NCBI GenBank assembly: GCA_963675435.1
Contig: OY776216.1
Span: forward strand, 3,348,001-3,412,000
Length of the DNA: 64,000 bases
Reading direction: 5' to 3'
Origin: Saccharicrinis sp963675435
GTDB taxonomy: Bacteria; Bacteroidota; Bacteroidia; Bacteroidales; Marinilabiliaceae
Part shown: positions 45,286 through 53,612 of the stretch, piece after piece
How positions within the stretch are numbered: position 1 is the first letter of the stretch
How the letters are laid out: each line of letters begins with the position of its first letter
The notes under the pieces: model-generated
The model's input: the letters and a program-made list of their open reading frames with translations, nothing else
Told to the model about the DNA's origin: nothing
Database searches by the model: none
Made by a program: the position numbers and the translations under genes

Positions 45286-45952
45286 ATAATTCAATTTTTT
45301 CGGGAGTAACATTGGCCATATAAGGAATAACTTCAACACCATTATCAATGGCTTTTTTTAAACCTTCTGCATACTTTGGATCAATGTCTTTTGCTGGTGA
45401 AAAGCTTTCTATATCCTGTCTTTGTATCACATAAAACATAACAGCTCTGATTCCTGCTTTTTTTACTTCAGTCAAAGTGTTCAAATGTTTTAATCCTCTG
45501 GTGGTTACCGCATCCGGAAAGGTTGCTTTATTACCGTCGCGAAGAGTTACGTTTTTAACCTCAACAAAACACTTCTCAGTATTATTTTCTGCAAATACAT
45601 CAAATCTGCTATCTCCAAACTTAACTTCGCGTTTTACGTTGGTGTACGTATTTAATTGCGGGATGATTTGATCTCTTACGGCTTCGTAAACCAGAATATT
45701 TGGTACACTTGTGTTGATCCCAATCCAGTGATTATTAATAAAAATCATTTCCCATGTAAATTGAGTTTTTCTTTTGGGATTATTATGCTGTGTTAAGTAT
45801 ACCGGAGCACCTTCTTCAATGCATGTTTTCATACTTCCTGAATTCGTACAATGAGCAATTACAATACTGCCATCTTCTAATTCCACATCGGTTAAAAATC
45901 TCTTATATCTTCTGATTAGTTTTCCGGGTACTAACTCTGATTTAAATTTCAT
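45260..45952 (-). CDS. sfsA: SfsA DNA/RNA nuclease family protein
   Basis: This 230-residue protein has the SfsA signatures: VPGKLIRRYKRFLTDVEL, HCTNSGSMKTCIEEG, the nuclease core FGDSRFDVFAEN, FVEVKNVTLRD with the catalytic ExK, ATFPDAVTTRGLKHLNTL and RAVMFYVIQRQD. SfsA was first linked to maltose gene stimulation in E. coli, while the fold is a PD-(D/E)XK nuclease. Length is standard. Confidence 0.95.
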   Translation of the reverse strand: MKFKSELVPGKLIRRYKRFLTDVELEDGSIVIAHCTNSGSMKTCIEEGAPVYLTQHNNPKRKTQFTWEMIFINNHWIGINTSVPNILVYEAVRDQIIPQLNTYTNVKREVKFGDSRFDVFAENNTEKCFVEVKNVTLRDGNKATFPDAVTTRGLKHLNTLTEVKKAGIRAVMFYVIQRQDIESFSPAKDIDPKYAEGLKKAIDNGVEVIPYMANVTPEKIELLKEVPFFI

Positions 45953-46140
45953 CTTTTTTTGTTCTAATGATTATAAGTTAATAACCATAAATAATCACTT
46001 ATATTTTAAGATATTTCTCGATACTATTAGCTATTAAGTAAATGAGTACTGTTAAATATTCTTATATCGGTGCAAATTAATTATAATGCTCAAAAATAAA
46101 ATCCATAATAATAAACTTTTCTATATTTTTGTGCAAAAAA

Positions 46141-46383
46141 ATGGAATGTAGAGTAGGATGTGCAGCATGTTGTATTGCACCTTCCATATCATCATCAATG
46201 CCCAAAATGCCTAATGGTAAAAAAGCAGGAGTAAGATGTGCACATTTAACTGAGGATAATAAATGTGAACTGTTTGGAAAAAAGGAACGACCTGCTGTCT
46301 GTGGTGGCTTTATTCCTGAAATAGAGTTTTGTGGTAACACCAGGGATGAGGCGCTTAGGATTTTAGGTGATTTGGAAAAGTAG
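46141..46383 (+). CDS. YkgJ-type cysteine-cluster protein
   Basis: This 80-residue protein starts MECRVGCAACCIAPSIS and continues VRCAHLTEDNKCELFGKKERPAVCGGF. The seven-odd conserved cysteines form the CxxCC and C-x8-C patterns of the zinc- or iron-binding YkgJ family. I start it at ATG 46141, where family members start, rather than the in-frame TTG four codons upstream. Function is unknown. Confidence 0.9.
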   Translation: MECRVGCAACCIAPSISSSMPKMPNGKKAGVRCAHLTEDNKCELFGKKERPAVCGGFIPEIEFCGNTRDEALRILGDLEK

Positions 46384-46445
46384 GAAGGATATTTTAAAGC
46401 AACAAATTGCTGTAATAGTGAAGGTATTTTCTTAGTAATTATGAA

Positions 46446-47180
46446 ATGAAACTAATAGGAAACTTCTTTTATCAAATTTATAAATGGGTAATATTTATAC
46501 CTGTTTTTGCCTTAGTAAGTATTATTTTTTCTTTGGGAGCTGCATTGTTAGCAGTATTAATTTCGCCAAGAGCAGGTAGCTTAAGTGGTGTAATGTGGGC
46601 TAAATCGGTTGCTTTTTTTACGCCGATGCGTGTAAAAGTATATGGAAGAGAAAATATTCAAAAAGGTCAGTCCTATGTTATTGTTGCCAACCATCAAAGT
46701 GCATACGATATTTTTGCCTTGTATGGATTTTTAGGAATTGATTTTAGATGGATTATGAAAAAAGAACTGCGTCATGCTTTTGGTATAGGACCTGCAAGTG
46801 CTGCAGTAGGTCATATTTTTATTGATCGTTCCTCACCCAAAGCTGCATATGATTCTATTAAAGAAGCTAAAGAAAAATTAGTGAATGGAACTTCCGTAGT
46901 TATTTTCCCTGAAGGAACAAGAAGTGGAAGTAATAGTGTAAGAAGATTTAAAGGTGGTGCTTTTAAAATTGCAGGAGAGTTAGATTTACCTATTTTACCT
47001 GTGACCATTAAAGATACACATAAAGTTTATGGTGGTGGTACTTTTAATGTACGCCCGGGGAAAGTAAGTATCACAATTAATCCTTGTATTAATACAGCCG
47101 GATTTAAAGGTGATATGAAGTTGTTGATGGATACTACCAGGGATGCAATAATTCAGCCAATTAAAGAATTTAACTCTTAA
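46446..47180 (+). CDS. plsC: 1-acyl-sn-glycerol-3-phosphate acyltransferase (PlsC-like)
   Basis: This 244-residue membrane protein has an N-terminal helix (about 12-40) and the PlsC acyltransferase motifs: NHQSAYD (HX4D), RWIMKKELRHAFGIG, FPEGTRSGSNSVRRFKGG and LPILPVTIK. It should make phosphatidic acid from lysophosphatidic acid on the inner membrane. Confidence 0.93.
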   Translation: MKLIGNFFYQIYKWVIFIPVFALVSIIFSLGAALLAVLISPRAGSLSGVMWAKSVAFFTPMRVKVYGRENIQKGQSYVIVANHQSAYDIFALYGFLGIDFRWIMKKELRHAFGIGPASAAVGHIFIDRSSPKAAYDSIKEAKEKLVNGTSVVIFPEGTRSGSNSVRRFKGGAFKIAGELDLPILPVTIKDTHKVYGGGTFNVRPGKVSITINPCINTAGFKGDMKLLMDTTRDAIIQPIKEFNS

Positions 47181-47197
47181 GAGATATAAAGGTAAAC

Positions 47198-48895
47198 TTA
47201 AAAATCAGCAGGTGTTTTTACTTTAATTCTTTTATTCAGAATAGGATGCGTAAATTCCAGATATTCTGCATGTAGATGTAATCTATTACTTTTTTTACCA
47301 TACAAATCATCACCAACAATTGGGGTGTTTAATCCCTTGGGATGGGCAGCATGCACCCTTAATTGATGTGTACGACCTGTGATGGGGAAAAAGTAAACCT
47401 TTGTTTTGCCATCTTTTCTATCAATTACCTGAAATTTTGTTTTTGCAGGTTTTCCGTATTCATAACATACCAGTTGTCGAGGTCTGTCATCTAGATCAAC
47501 TCTTAATGGTAATTCAATATAGCCACAATCATCTTCGATATTACCATCTAATAGGGCAACATACCTTTTTTGAACAGTTCGTTCTAAAAACTGCTTTTGT
47601 AGTGCTTTATGAATGTCTTTATCTTTTGCAATCATTATTAATCCAGAAGTAGACATGTCAAGTCTGTGAATCAATAATGGACCTGTTGCATTAGGATACT
47701 TATTTTTAATTCTCAGATATACGGAGTCTTCTGTTTCTTTTCCAGGTACCGAAAGAAATTCAGTAGGTTTATTTATAACCACAATATAATCATCCTCAAA
47801 AACTGTTTCCAGCTGATTTTGATTTATAGTTGGTGATTTTATAGGATTCTCATCCACCTCAAGACCTTGAAGCATATGACCTAAAATAGGTTCGCATTTA
47901 CTTTTGCATGAGGGATAAAAGTATCCATGCTTACGAATCTCAGATTTAGGACTTTGTCCCCACCAAAACTCAGCCAAAGTAATGGGTTTTAAATGATTCT
48001 GATAGGCATATTGTAGCAATTTAGGTGCAGCACAATCACCAGCTCCTGCGGGGGGTATTTGCTGAGATGTAGGTGCAAAAATATTGCATAAGCTTTGGGT
48101 TTGACCATGATAATTTAAAAACTGGTATTGATCAAAAAGCTTTTGTTGCAATGCTGCAGAACGAGTTTTTCTTTCCTCCTTAAGAACATTGATTCTATTT
48201 TTTAATAAATCAACCTCATGTTTTAGCTTTTCTAGTTTTTCTTCCCAATTTTTCTTCAGAATCTTAAAATCATATTGATGTTTAAGACTTTCCTGTTTTA
48301 ATTCTTCTTTTAAAGCTTCAAATTCCTCCTTGGTTAAGGATTGCTCTAACTCATATCGTTTAATTTTACGATTCTTTTTCTCAACCTTCATAAAGGATTT
48401 GTAATCTTCAAGGGCTTTTTGTGAAGTTTCAATTCCTAAGGAATAGTTTTCAGTAACAATGCGGAATCTTTCAGACTCTTCAATTGTTTTTATTTGATGA
48501 TTAATAAGGCTTATATTATCCTCCTCCGGTTTAAAAAAGCCATTTTCATCCAATAAATCATATATAGGAGGTACAAATCCAGGTAAAGTATTTGTACCAG
48601 CTAGTTTTCCACTGAAAGCACTCAGATAGCCAATTTCATTCTGATCATTTTGTACGACTAATACACCGAACATTTTTCCAATGTTTGTGCCCTCAACAAA
48701 ATGATCAATACCAAAATCGTGAATCCACTCCTTTTGAGTTAATAAGTGATGTTGAAGTTCTTTACTGGCAATTAAAGACAATTCATGGGGTTCGTAGTAA
48801 AACGGATAAGTAAATTTATCAGGTAGCGATATGGCTTCAATTGATGTTTTAAACCTGGTAAAGTATTTATCTGATGTGTGATGCTTTGATTCCAT
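47198..48895 (-). CDS. RluA-family pseudouridine synthase with N-terminal coiled coil
   Basis: This 565-residue protein carries a C-terminal RluA catalytic domain (about 365-560) with LLIHRLDMSTSGLIMIAKD (catalytic Asp in HRLDMST), RYVALLDG and ITGRTHQLRVHAAH. The N-terminal 360 residues include a long charged coiled coil (about 185-245) and a CAAPKLLQYAY segment. This large form is common in Bacteroidota and some gamma-proteobacteria; the target RNA site is not known. The ATG at 48895 is preferred to an in-frame TTG three codons upstream. Confidence 0.9.
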   Translation of the reverse strand: MESKHHTSDKYFTRFKTSIEAISLPDKFTYPFYYEPHELSLIASKELQHHLLTQKEWIHDFGIDHFVEGTNIGKMFGVLVVQNDQNEIGYLSAFSGKLAGTNTLPGFVPPIYDLLDENGFFKPEEDNISLINHQIKTIEESERFRIVTENYSLGIETSQKALEDYKSFMKVEKKNRKIKRYELEQSLTKEEFEALKEELKQESLKHQYDFKILKKNWEEKLEKLKHEVDLLKNRINVLKEERKTRSAALQQKLFDQYQFLNYHGQTQSLCNIFAPTSQQIPPAGAGDCAAPKLLQYAYQNHLKPITLAEFWWGQSPKSEIRKHGYFYPSCKSKCEPILGHMLQGLEVDENPIKSPTINQNQLETVFEDDYIVVINKPTEFLSVPGKETEDSVYLRIKNKYPNATGPLLIHRLDMSTSGLIMIAKDKDIHKALQKQFLERTVQKRYVALLDGNIEDDCGYIELPLRVDLDDRPRQLVCYEYGKPAKTKFQVIDRKDGKTKVYFFPITGRTHQLRVHAAHPKGLNTPIVGDDLYGKKSNRLHLHAEYLEFTHPILNKRIKVKTPADF

Positions 48896-48975
48896 GAAGT
48901 GCAATTGCGTTCTTTAAATTAAAAAGAGTCTGCAAAAATACAAATCTTTTATAAAAAGCACCTTTTTACCTGGAA

Positions 48976-49932
48976 TTATAGTTCCTGATAAACAGTAATA
49001 ACTTCAAGACCTTTATTTACGAGCAGACTTTTTACTTTACTGTATTTTCTGGTAAAGCCTAATAGATAACCGCCACCACCCGAACCACATAGTTTGAGTA
49101 TATAATCATTTTTTTCCAGTCCGTTTTCCCAATGATTAATGAATTCATCAGGGATCATTTCTTTTAGATATTGTAGTTGAAATTTAGATAATTTCTTCAG
49201 GTCTTTATAAAATGATGGCAGGTCTCCATTCAGTATAGCTTTAACACAATGATTTGTTGTTGGTATTAATTCAGTTTTAATTTTATCCAAATATTTGGGA
49301 TTGACACATTTCTTTAAGAATAAATCAACTAAAGGTGCTGTTTTTCCTGTTTTCTTGGTGTTTATTATAAAAATGGCATCATCTTGTTCTACATTTTTTC
49401 TGGATATACCAATAGATGAAATCTCTTGTTGATTTTTAATGAATAGAGGATGGTTGATATAGCAAATTAATGGATCTATTCCAGAGCTTTTGCCATGAAA
49501 ATAAGATTCAAGTTTTGAAAATAAGCGTTTTAATTGTTGTGTTTTTTCCATAGATAAACCAGCCTTTGCCTTGATTTTATGCTTGCCGTATGAATGGTAT
49601 AACGAAGCAACTAAGGCTCCACTACTGCCAAGTCCATATCCTTCAGGTATTGTTGATTCAAAAAATAAACCTTTATTTAAATCTTCTTTAAACCTGGAAG
49701 TATCAATATAATTGCTACAATTTATATGCAGATATTCACAATATTGAAGCAGTTGTTGATTGGAGTGTTTAGCATATTCTAAATCAGTATAACCTTCCAA
49801 ATTAATAAAGGTTAATCTGCCATTAAAATGAGAATAGGGTATAGTGAGTCCATTAGAATCAAACAAAATGGAATACTCACCAAACAATAAAATTTTTGAA
49901 TAAAATATTGGACTAAATTTATTCAAGGGCAT
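48976..49932 (-). CDS. Mevalonate kinase-like GHMP kinase
   Basis: This 318-residue protein has the GHMP kinase landmarks: SKILLFGEYSILF, the ATP-binding PEGYGLGSSGALVASLY, SSGIDPLICYI and the C-terminal LCGSGGGGYLLGF. It is the last gene of a four-gene minus-strand run with HMG-CoA reductase, a GYDIA kinase and diphosphomevalonate decarboxylase, so a role as mevalonate kinase (mevalonate to 5-phosphomevalonate) is likely. Which of the two kinases in the run takes which step is inferred from family resemblance. It starts 36 bp after the decarboxylase stop codon. Confidence 0.82.
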   Translation of the reverse strand: MPLNKFSPIFYSKILLFGEYSILFDSNGLTIPYSHFNGRLTFINLEGYTDLEYAKHSNQQLLQYCEYLHINCSNYIDTSRFKEDLNKGLFFESTIPEGYGLGSSGALVASLYHSYGKHKIKAKAGLSMEKTQQLKRLFSKLESYFHGKSSGIDPLICYINHPLFIKNQQEISSIGISRKNVEQDDAIFIINTKKTGKTAPLVDLFLKKCVNPKYLDKIKTELIPTTNHCVKAILNGDLPSFYKDLKKLSKFQLQYLKEMIPDEFINHWENGLEKNDYILKLCGSGGGGYLLGFTRKYSKVKSLLVNKGLEVITVYQEL

Positions 49933-49968
49933 AACTTTTTCTAAAAAATGAATGATTATTCTTACTAT

Positions 49969-50988
49969 TTAGGCAATACAGTCATTAATCAATAGATTAT
50001 TGATACAGTATTTCTTTAAATCTCTTTCAATAAACTCTAAAACTTCAGTTTTGTTCGACTCTGGATACAATACATGAATATTAGGACCAGCATCAATTGT
50101 AAAACATACAGGTATTTTAGTAGATGCTCTGAATTCTCGTATTTTAGAAATAATAGTTAAAGAGTTGGGTAGGAGTAAAGTATATCCGGGAGTAGAACTC
50201 ATCATTAGGCCGTGAAGACTTAATGCTTCCAATTCTGCAATTTCTATAAATAAATCCCAATCACCATTTGCAAGTGCTTGTAATAGTTGGTTTACATTGT
50301 TTTTAGCTTGCTGTATTCTTGCTTCTTTGTAAGGATGGTTTTCCATTAATTGATGACCAGTAGTGCTACTGATTTGTTTTTGCTCATTACTAACAATAAG
50401 AACAGTATCCTGAATGGTCTTAAATGAATGATGCACCTTACTATTGATCTCTATTGAATTATGATCATTACTCCCTTCAATATCAGAAGCCCCCCATAGA
50501 TTCCATCCTGATTGCGTTGACCTGCATGCACTTCCTGATCCTAATCTGGCAATTTCAGATATAATTGATGAAGATAATGTCTCGCCGGTGATTTGCAAGT
50601 TTATTTCAGCTAGAGCAATTGCTAATGCCGAATAGCTGCTAGCAGAGGATGCAATACCTGATGAATGAGGAAAGGTATTTGAACTTTCAATATTGAGATG
50701 AAGATTCATTAACCAAGGTAAATGTCGTTCAATTCTTTTAAAAAACAGAACTAGTTTTTCTTCGAATTTTAAGTTGGGTTTGTTTTCAAATAAAAAGTTA
50801 AATGAATAATCATTCAACTTTTTATTAATTGAGTATTTTATTTTTGTAGTTGTAATACAGTGCTTTAAACTAAAGCTTATTGAAGGGTTTAAGGGGAGTT
50901 GAATGGCTCTTTTGCCCCAATATTTAACAATCGCAATGTTTGCAGAACTGTTTTTAGATACAATTCCATTTTCTTGTAAATAATTCAC
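49969..50988 (-). CDS. mvaD: Diphosphomevalonate decarboxylase
   Basis: This 339-residue GHMP-superfamily enzyme converts 5-diphosphomevalonate to isopentenyl diphosphate. Diagnostic stretches are NIAIVKYWGKR near the N-terminus, LPLNPSISFSL, the phosphate-binding FPHSSGIASSASSYSALA, GSGSACRSTQSGWNLW and FTIDAGPNIHVLY with the catalytic aspartate region. The frame begins with GTG (50986-50988), 6 bp after the preceding gene's stop. Family assignment is firm. Confidence 0.95.
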   Translation of the reverse strand: MNYLQENGIVSKNSSANIAIVKYWGKRAIQLPLNPSISFSLKHCITTTKIKYSINKKLNDYSFNFLFENKPNLKFEEKLVLFFKRIERHLPWLMNLHLNIESSNTFPHSSGIASSASSYSALAIALAEINLQITGETLSSSIISEIARLGSGSACRSTQSGWNLWGASDIEGSNDHNSIEINSKVHHSFKTIQDTVLIVSNEQKQISSTTGHQLMENHPYKEARIQQAKNNVNQLLQALANGDWDLFIEIAELEALSLHGLMMSSTPGYTLLLPNSLTIISKIREFRASTKIPVCFTIDAGPNIHVLYPESNKTEVLEFIERDLKKYCINNLLINDCIA

Positions 50989-50994
50989 CTATAT

Positions 50995-51945
50995 CTAATC
51001 TATGTCAAGAGCCAGATCAGAATATTTATATATAACATCATGCCCCCGACGGTTAAAATAATTTTCAACATATTGTTCAGGATGCTTTGTGGCAACTAAC
51101 ATCATATCACCGCCCCAGGCTCCTAATGATTTTATAGAACCTTCAAAGTCGTAAAATTGTTTACTGTTAAGTGTGGGGATATGTAAAATTTTTGAAATTA
51201 TTTTTTCGTGTTCGTTAATTAATTCCATAAAATCATCAATATTATTACACAGTGCCATACTTGTAGTAATAGCAGATATTCTGCTTAGTTGTTGATTTGT
51301 AAAATTTTTACGACTAATTTTATCTATAGCTTTTAAGGAGCTGACTTTTTTGCCCGAATAAACAAAGTATAAGTTTGAATGAAAAGCTGGTTTATATTTT
51401 AAGGCAACATGTTGCGGGTTTTTTACATTCTTGTTATAAATAACCGGAAGATCGGACATGGATACAGCAATATCATATCCAGAACCTTTAAAACTTAGCG
51501 AATTTAATTCAAATGGATCTATGTTAAAATAGCGGGCAATGTTTACAATTAAAGTCGAGCTGCTTCCTAATCCTAATTCTGGATTAAAATTAAGATTGGT
51601 CACAAATTTTTTATTTAATATATCTTCTAACTTGGTATTGCTAAGATTGAGAGCCATTCTAAGTACTTTGTGAATAACAACTGCAAATCCAGCGTTGGTT
51701 CTGTCTCCTATGTGAAGCTTACCATCCAGTTTATCTGCAAAAGTAACTTTATGCCATAATTCATTTTGTTTATATGCTTCCCATTCAAGTGAACCATACT
51801 CTTTTTCATAAACTTTTAAAGTCTGGCCAACTTTTAAAGGAATTGCTAATACATTAGCTCCATACATGGCTCCATATTCGCCAGTTAGCATAATTTTTCC
51901 ATGGGATTCAGTTGAGAAAATTGGGGTATTTTCCTGTTCAATCAT
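50995..51945 (-). CDS. GYDIA-family GHMP kinase, probable phosphomevalonate kinase
   Basis: This 316-residue protein shows GKIMLTGEYGAMYGANVLAIPL, the ATP-binding NPELGLGSSSTLIVNIAR and the name-giving GSGYDIAVSMSDLPVIY. C-terminal GAWGGDMMLVATK completes the GHMP fold. GYDIA-family kinases occur in mevalonate operons of Bacteroidota. Since the other kinase of the operon resembles mevalonate kinase, this one probably makes 5-diphosphomevalonate, but biochemical proof would be needed. It follows the HMG-CoA reductase gene after 36 bp. Confidence 0.85.
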   Translation of the reverse strand: MIEQENTPIFSTESHGKIMLTGEYGAMYGANVLAIPLKVGQTLKVYEKEYGSLEWEAYKQNELWHKVTFADKLDGKLHIGDRTNAGFAVVIHKVLRMALNLSNTKLEDILNKKFVTNLNFNPELGLGSSSTLIVNIARYFNIDPFELNSLSFKGSGYDIAVSMSDLPVIYNKNVKNPQHVALKYKPAFHSNLYFVYSGKKVSSLKAIDKISRKNFTNQQLSRISAITTSMALCNNIDDFMELINEHEKIISKILHIPTLNSKQFYDFEGSIKSLGAWGGDMMLVATKHPEQYVENYFNRRGHDVIYKYSDLALDID

Positions 51946-51981
51946 TTTTCATAAGTGTTTTTGTAGTTCCTTTTAGAAAAG

Positions 51982-53268
51982 CTACTTGTCTTTTCTGTAA
52001 TTGTTGAGGTAGGTCTGAACTGCACTAAAACTCACAGTCTGATTGCTAAAATAAGCATTTGCACTGACTTTTTCCTCATCAGAAGCCTCTAATGTTAAAA
52101 GTATATTGGATAAATGCATTTTCATATGTCCTTTTTGTATTCCTGTTGTAATTAAAGAGGCAACTGCGGAAAAATTATTTGCTAGTCCTGCAGCAGCAGT
52201 AATACTCATGAGATTCTGAGCATTAGGGTTATTCAGAATTTGCATTGATAGTGATGCCATAGGATGAGATTTTGTTAAGCCTCCTACGGTTCCGATAGCC
52301 AAGGGAACTGTTAAACAATAGCTAAAAGTACCGTTTTCAATACTTAAGTCAGATAATGATCTGTATTTACCATCTTTGCTAGCATAAGCATGCACTCCTG
52401 CTTCAATTGCTCTAAAATCATTACCTGTAGCTATTACAACAGCATCAATACCATTCATTATACCTTTGTTGTGAGTAACAGCTCTTGAAGTATTATTTTT
52501 GGCTATTTCAACTGCGGTTTTAAATCGATTGGCAAAATCAATAGGAGCCATGTCTTTTGACCAGTATTTTAAATCTTCTATTGAGCATGAAACTTCACAT
52601 TTAATAAGACAATCGGGAGTGTAATTAGACAGAATTGCCATAATGATTTGAATATCCTTCTCCTGATTTTTAAAATATTGAGTTAAGGATTTACCCATTT
52701 CTTCTAGGCATGAATTGATAAAGTTAGCCCCCATGGAATCCACTGTTTCAAAACTTACCAATAAGCAGTATGTATTTGTGCAATCTTCTACTTTTTGTAA
52801 CTCAAATGTTTTAATACCTCCTCCGCGCTTTTCCATATTTGAGGTAAGCGAAGTTGTAGATGTACGTAATGTGTTTTCTATGGTATTTTGTTGCGAACTC
52901 AGATTATGGTATGATTCATTAGAAGTGAAAAATATCTGACCAACCTTTGTTGTGGATATAACAGTAGTTTTAAAGCCATTATGTTTTGACCAAAAACTGG
53001 CAGCTTTGGATGCTGCAGCTACAACAGAACTTTCTTCAATAGCCATTGGAACAAAGTATTCTGTACCATTAATAATAAAGTTTGGTGCAATGTTATATGG
53101 CAGATAAAAATTACTTATGGTATTTTCTGAGAATTGATTATATGTTTCTTGTAAGTTGTTGTGAAGATGAGAAATAAGCGTTTCTTTTATTTTTGATGTT
53201 AATCCTAAACTTTTAATTAAAAGTTCAATTTTGTCTATTGTATCTAGCTTTGAAAATCCTGAAATCAT
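51982..53268 (-). CDS. mvaA: Class II-like hydroxymethylglutaryl-CoA reductase
   Basis: This 428-residue enzyme matches HMG-CoA reductases: the substrate-binding MAIEESSVVAAASKAASFW, THNKGIMNGIDAVVIATGNDFRAIEAG with the catalytic lysine and aspartate, VGGLTKSHPMA, and a C-terminal GIQKGHMKMH with the catalytic histidine. Length and sequence style are of the class II (bacterial, often NADH- or NADPH-using) type. It heads the operon, so its likely direction is reduction of HMG-CoA to mevalonate. Class II enzymes can also work in mevalonate degradation, but the downstream kinase and decarboxylase genes argue for biosynthesis. Confidence 0.93.
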   Translation of the reverse strand: MISGFSKLDTIDKIELLIKSLGLTSKIKETLISHLHNNLQETYNQFSENTISNFYLPYNIAPNFIINGTEYFVPMAIEESSVVAAASKAASFWSKHNGFKTTVISTTKVGQIFFTSNESYHNLSSQQNTIENTLRTSTTSLTSNMEKRGGGIKTFELQKVEDCTNTYCLLVSFETVDSMGANFINSCLEEMGKSLTQYFKNQEKDIQIIMAILSNYTPDCLIKCEVSCSIEDLKYWSKDMAPIDFANRFKTAVEIAKNNTSRAVTHNKGIMNGIDAVVIATGNDFRAIEAGVHAYASKDGKYRSLSDLSIENGTFSYCLTVPLAIGTVGGLTKSHPMASLSMQILNNPNAQNLMSITAAAGLANNFSAVASLITTGIQKGHMKMHLSNILLTLEASDEEKVSANAYFSNQTVSFSAVQTYLNNYRKDK

Positions 53269-53612
53269 AATTTATCGATATATATGTAGACAAAAAACAT
53301 ACATGAAGGAAAATTGTTTTGTGCTAATTTATACTATAATTATTGCAACTAACTGATTTGTAATGGGGTTAATTATTTGATTAACAGTGTGTAAATATAA
53401 GATAATCATTGTACTTACACATGATAAATGTTATATTTTATACTTTAGTCAAACAAAAACCGCCTTTGGTCGTAAATAATTTGGTGTTCGTCAATGATTA
53501 TTTGTTGTTGAACATTTTTTATTTGGACAATAAACAAAAATTTACTGTGTGATTTGTGGATGAGTGAAATAGTTTTACTCAATCCAGAATATCATAATCT
53601 AAACTATTTTGT
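53269..53612. other. Divergent intergenic region between HMG-CoA reductase and the chemoreceptor
   Basis: The two flanking genes are transcribed away from each other, so both promoters must lie here. I found no confident -7/-33 pair and no repeat, hairpin or RNA gene in these roughly 340 bp. Confidence 0.45.

Noticed and set aside
46077..46340. 87-codon minus-strand frame overlapping the cysteine-cluster gene
   Set aside because: The plus-strand frame has the conserved YkgJ cysteine pattern; the minus frame is its shadow.
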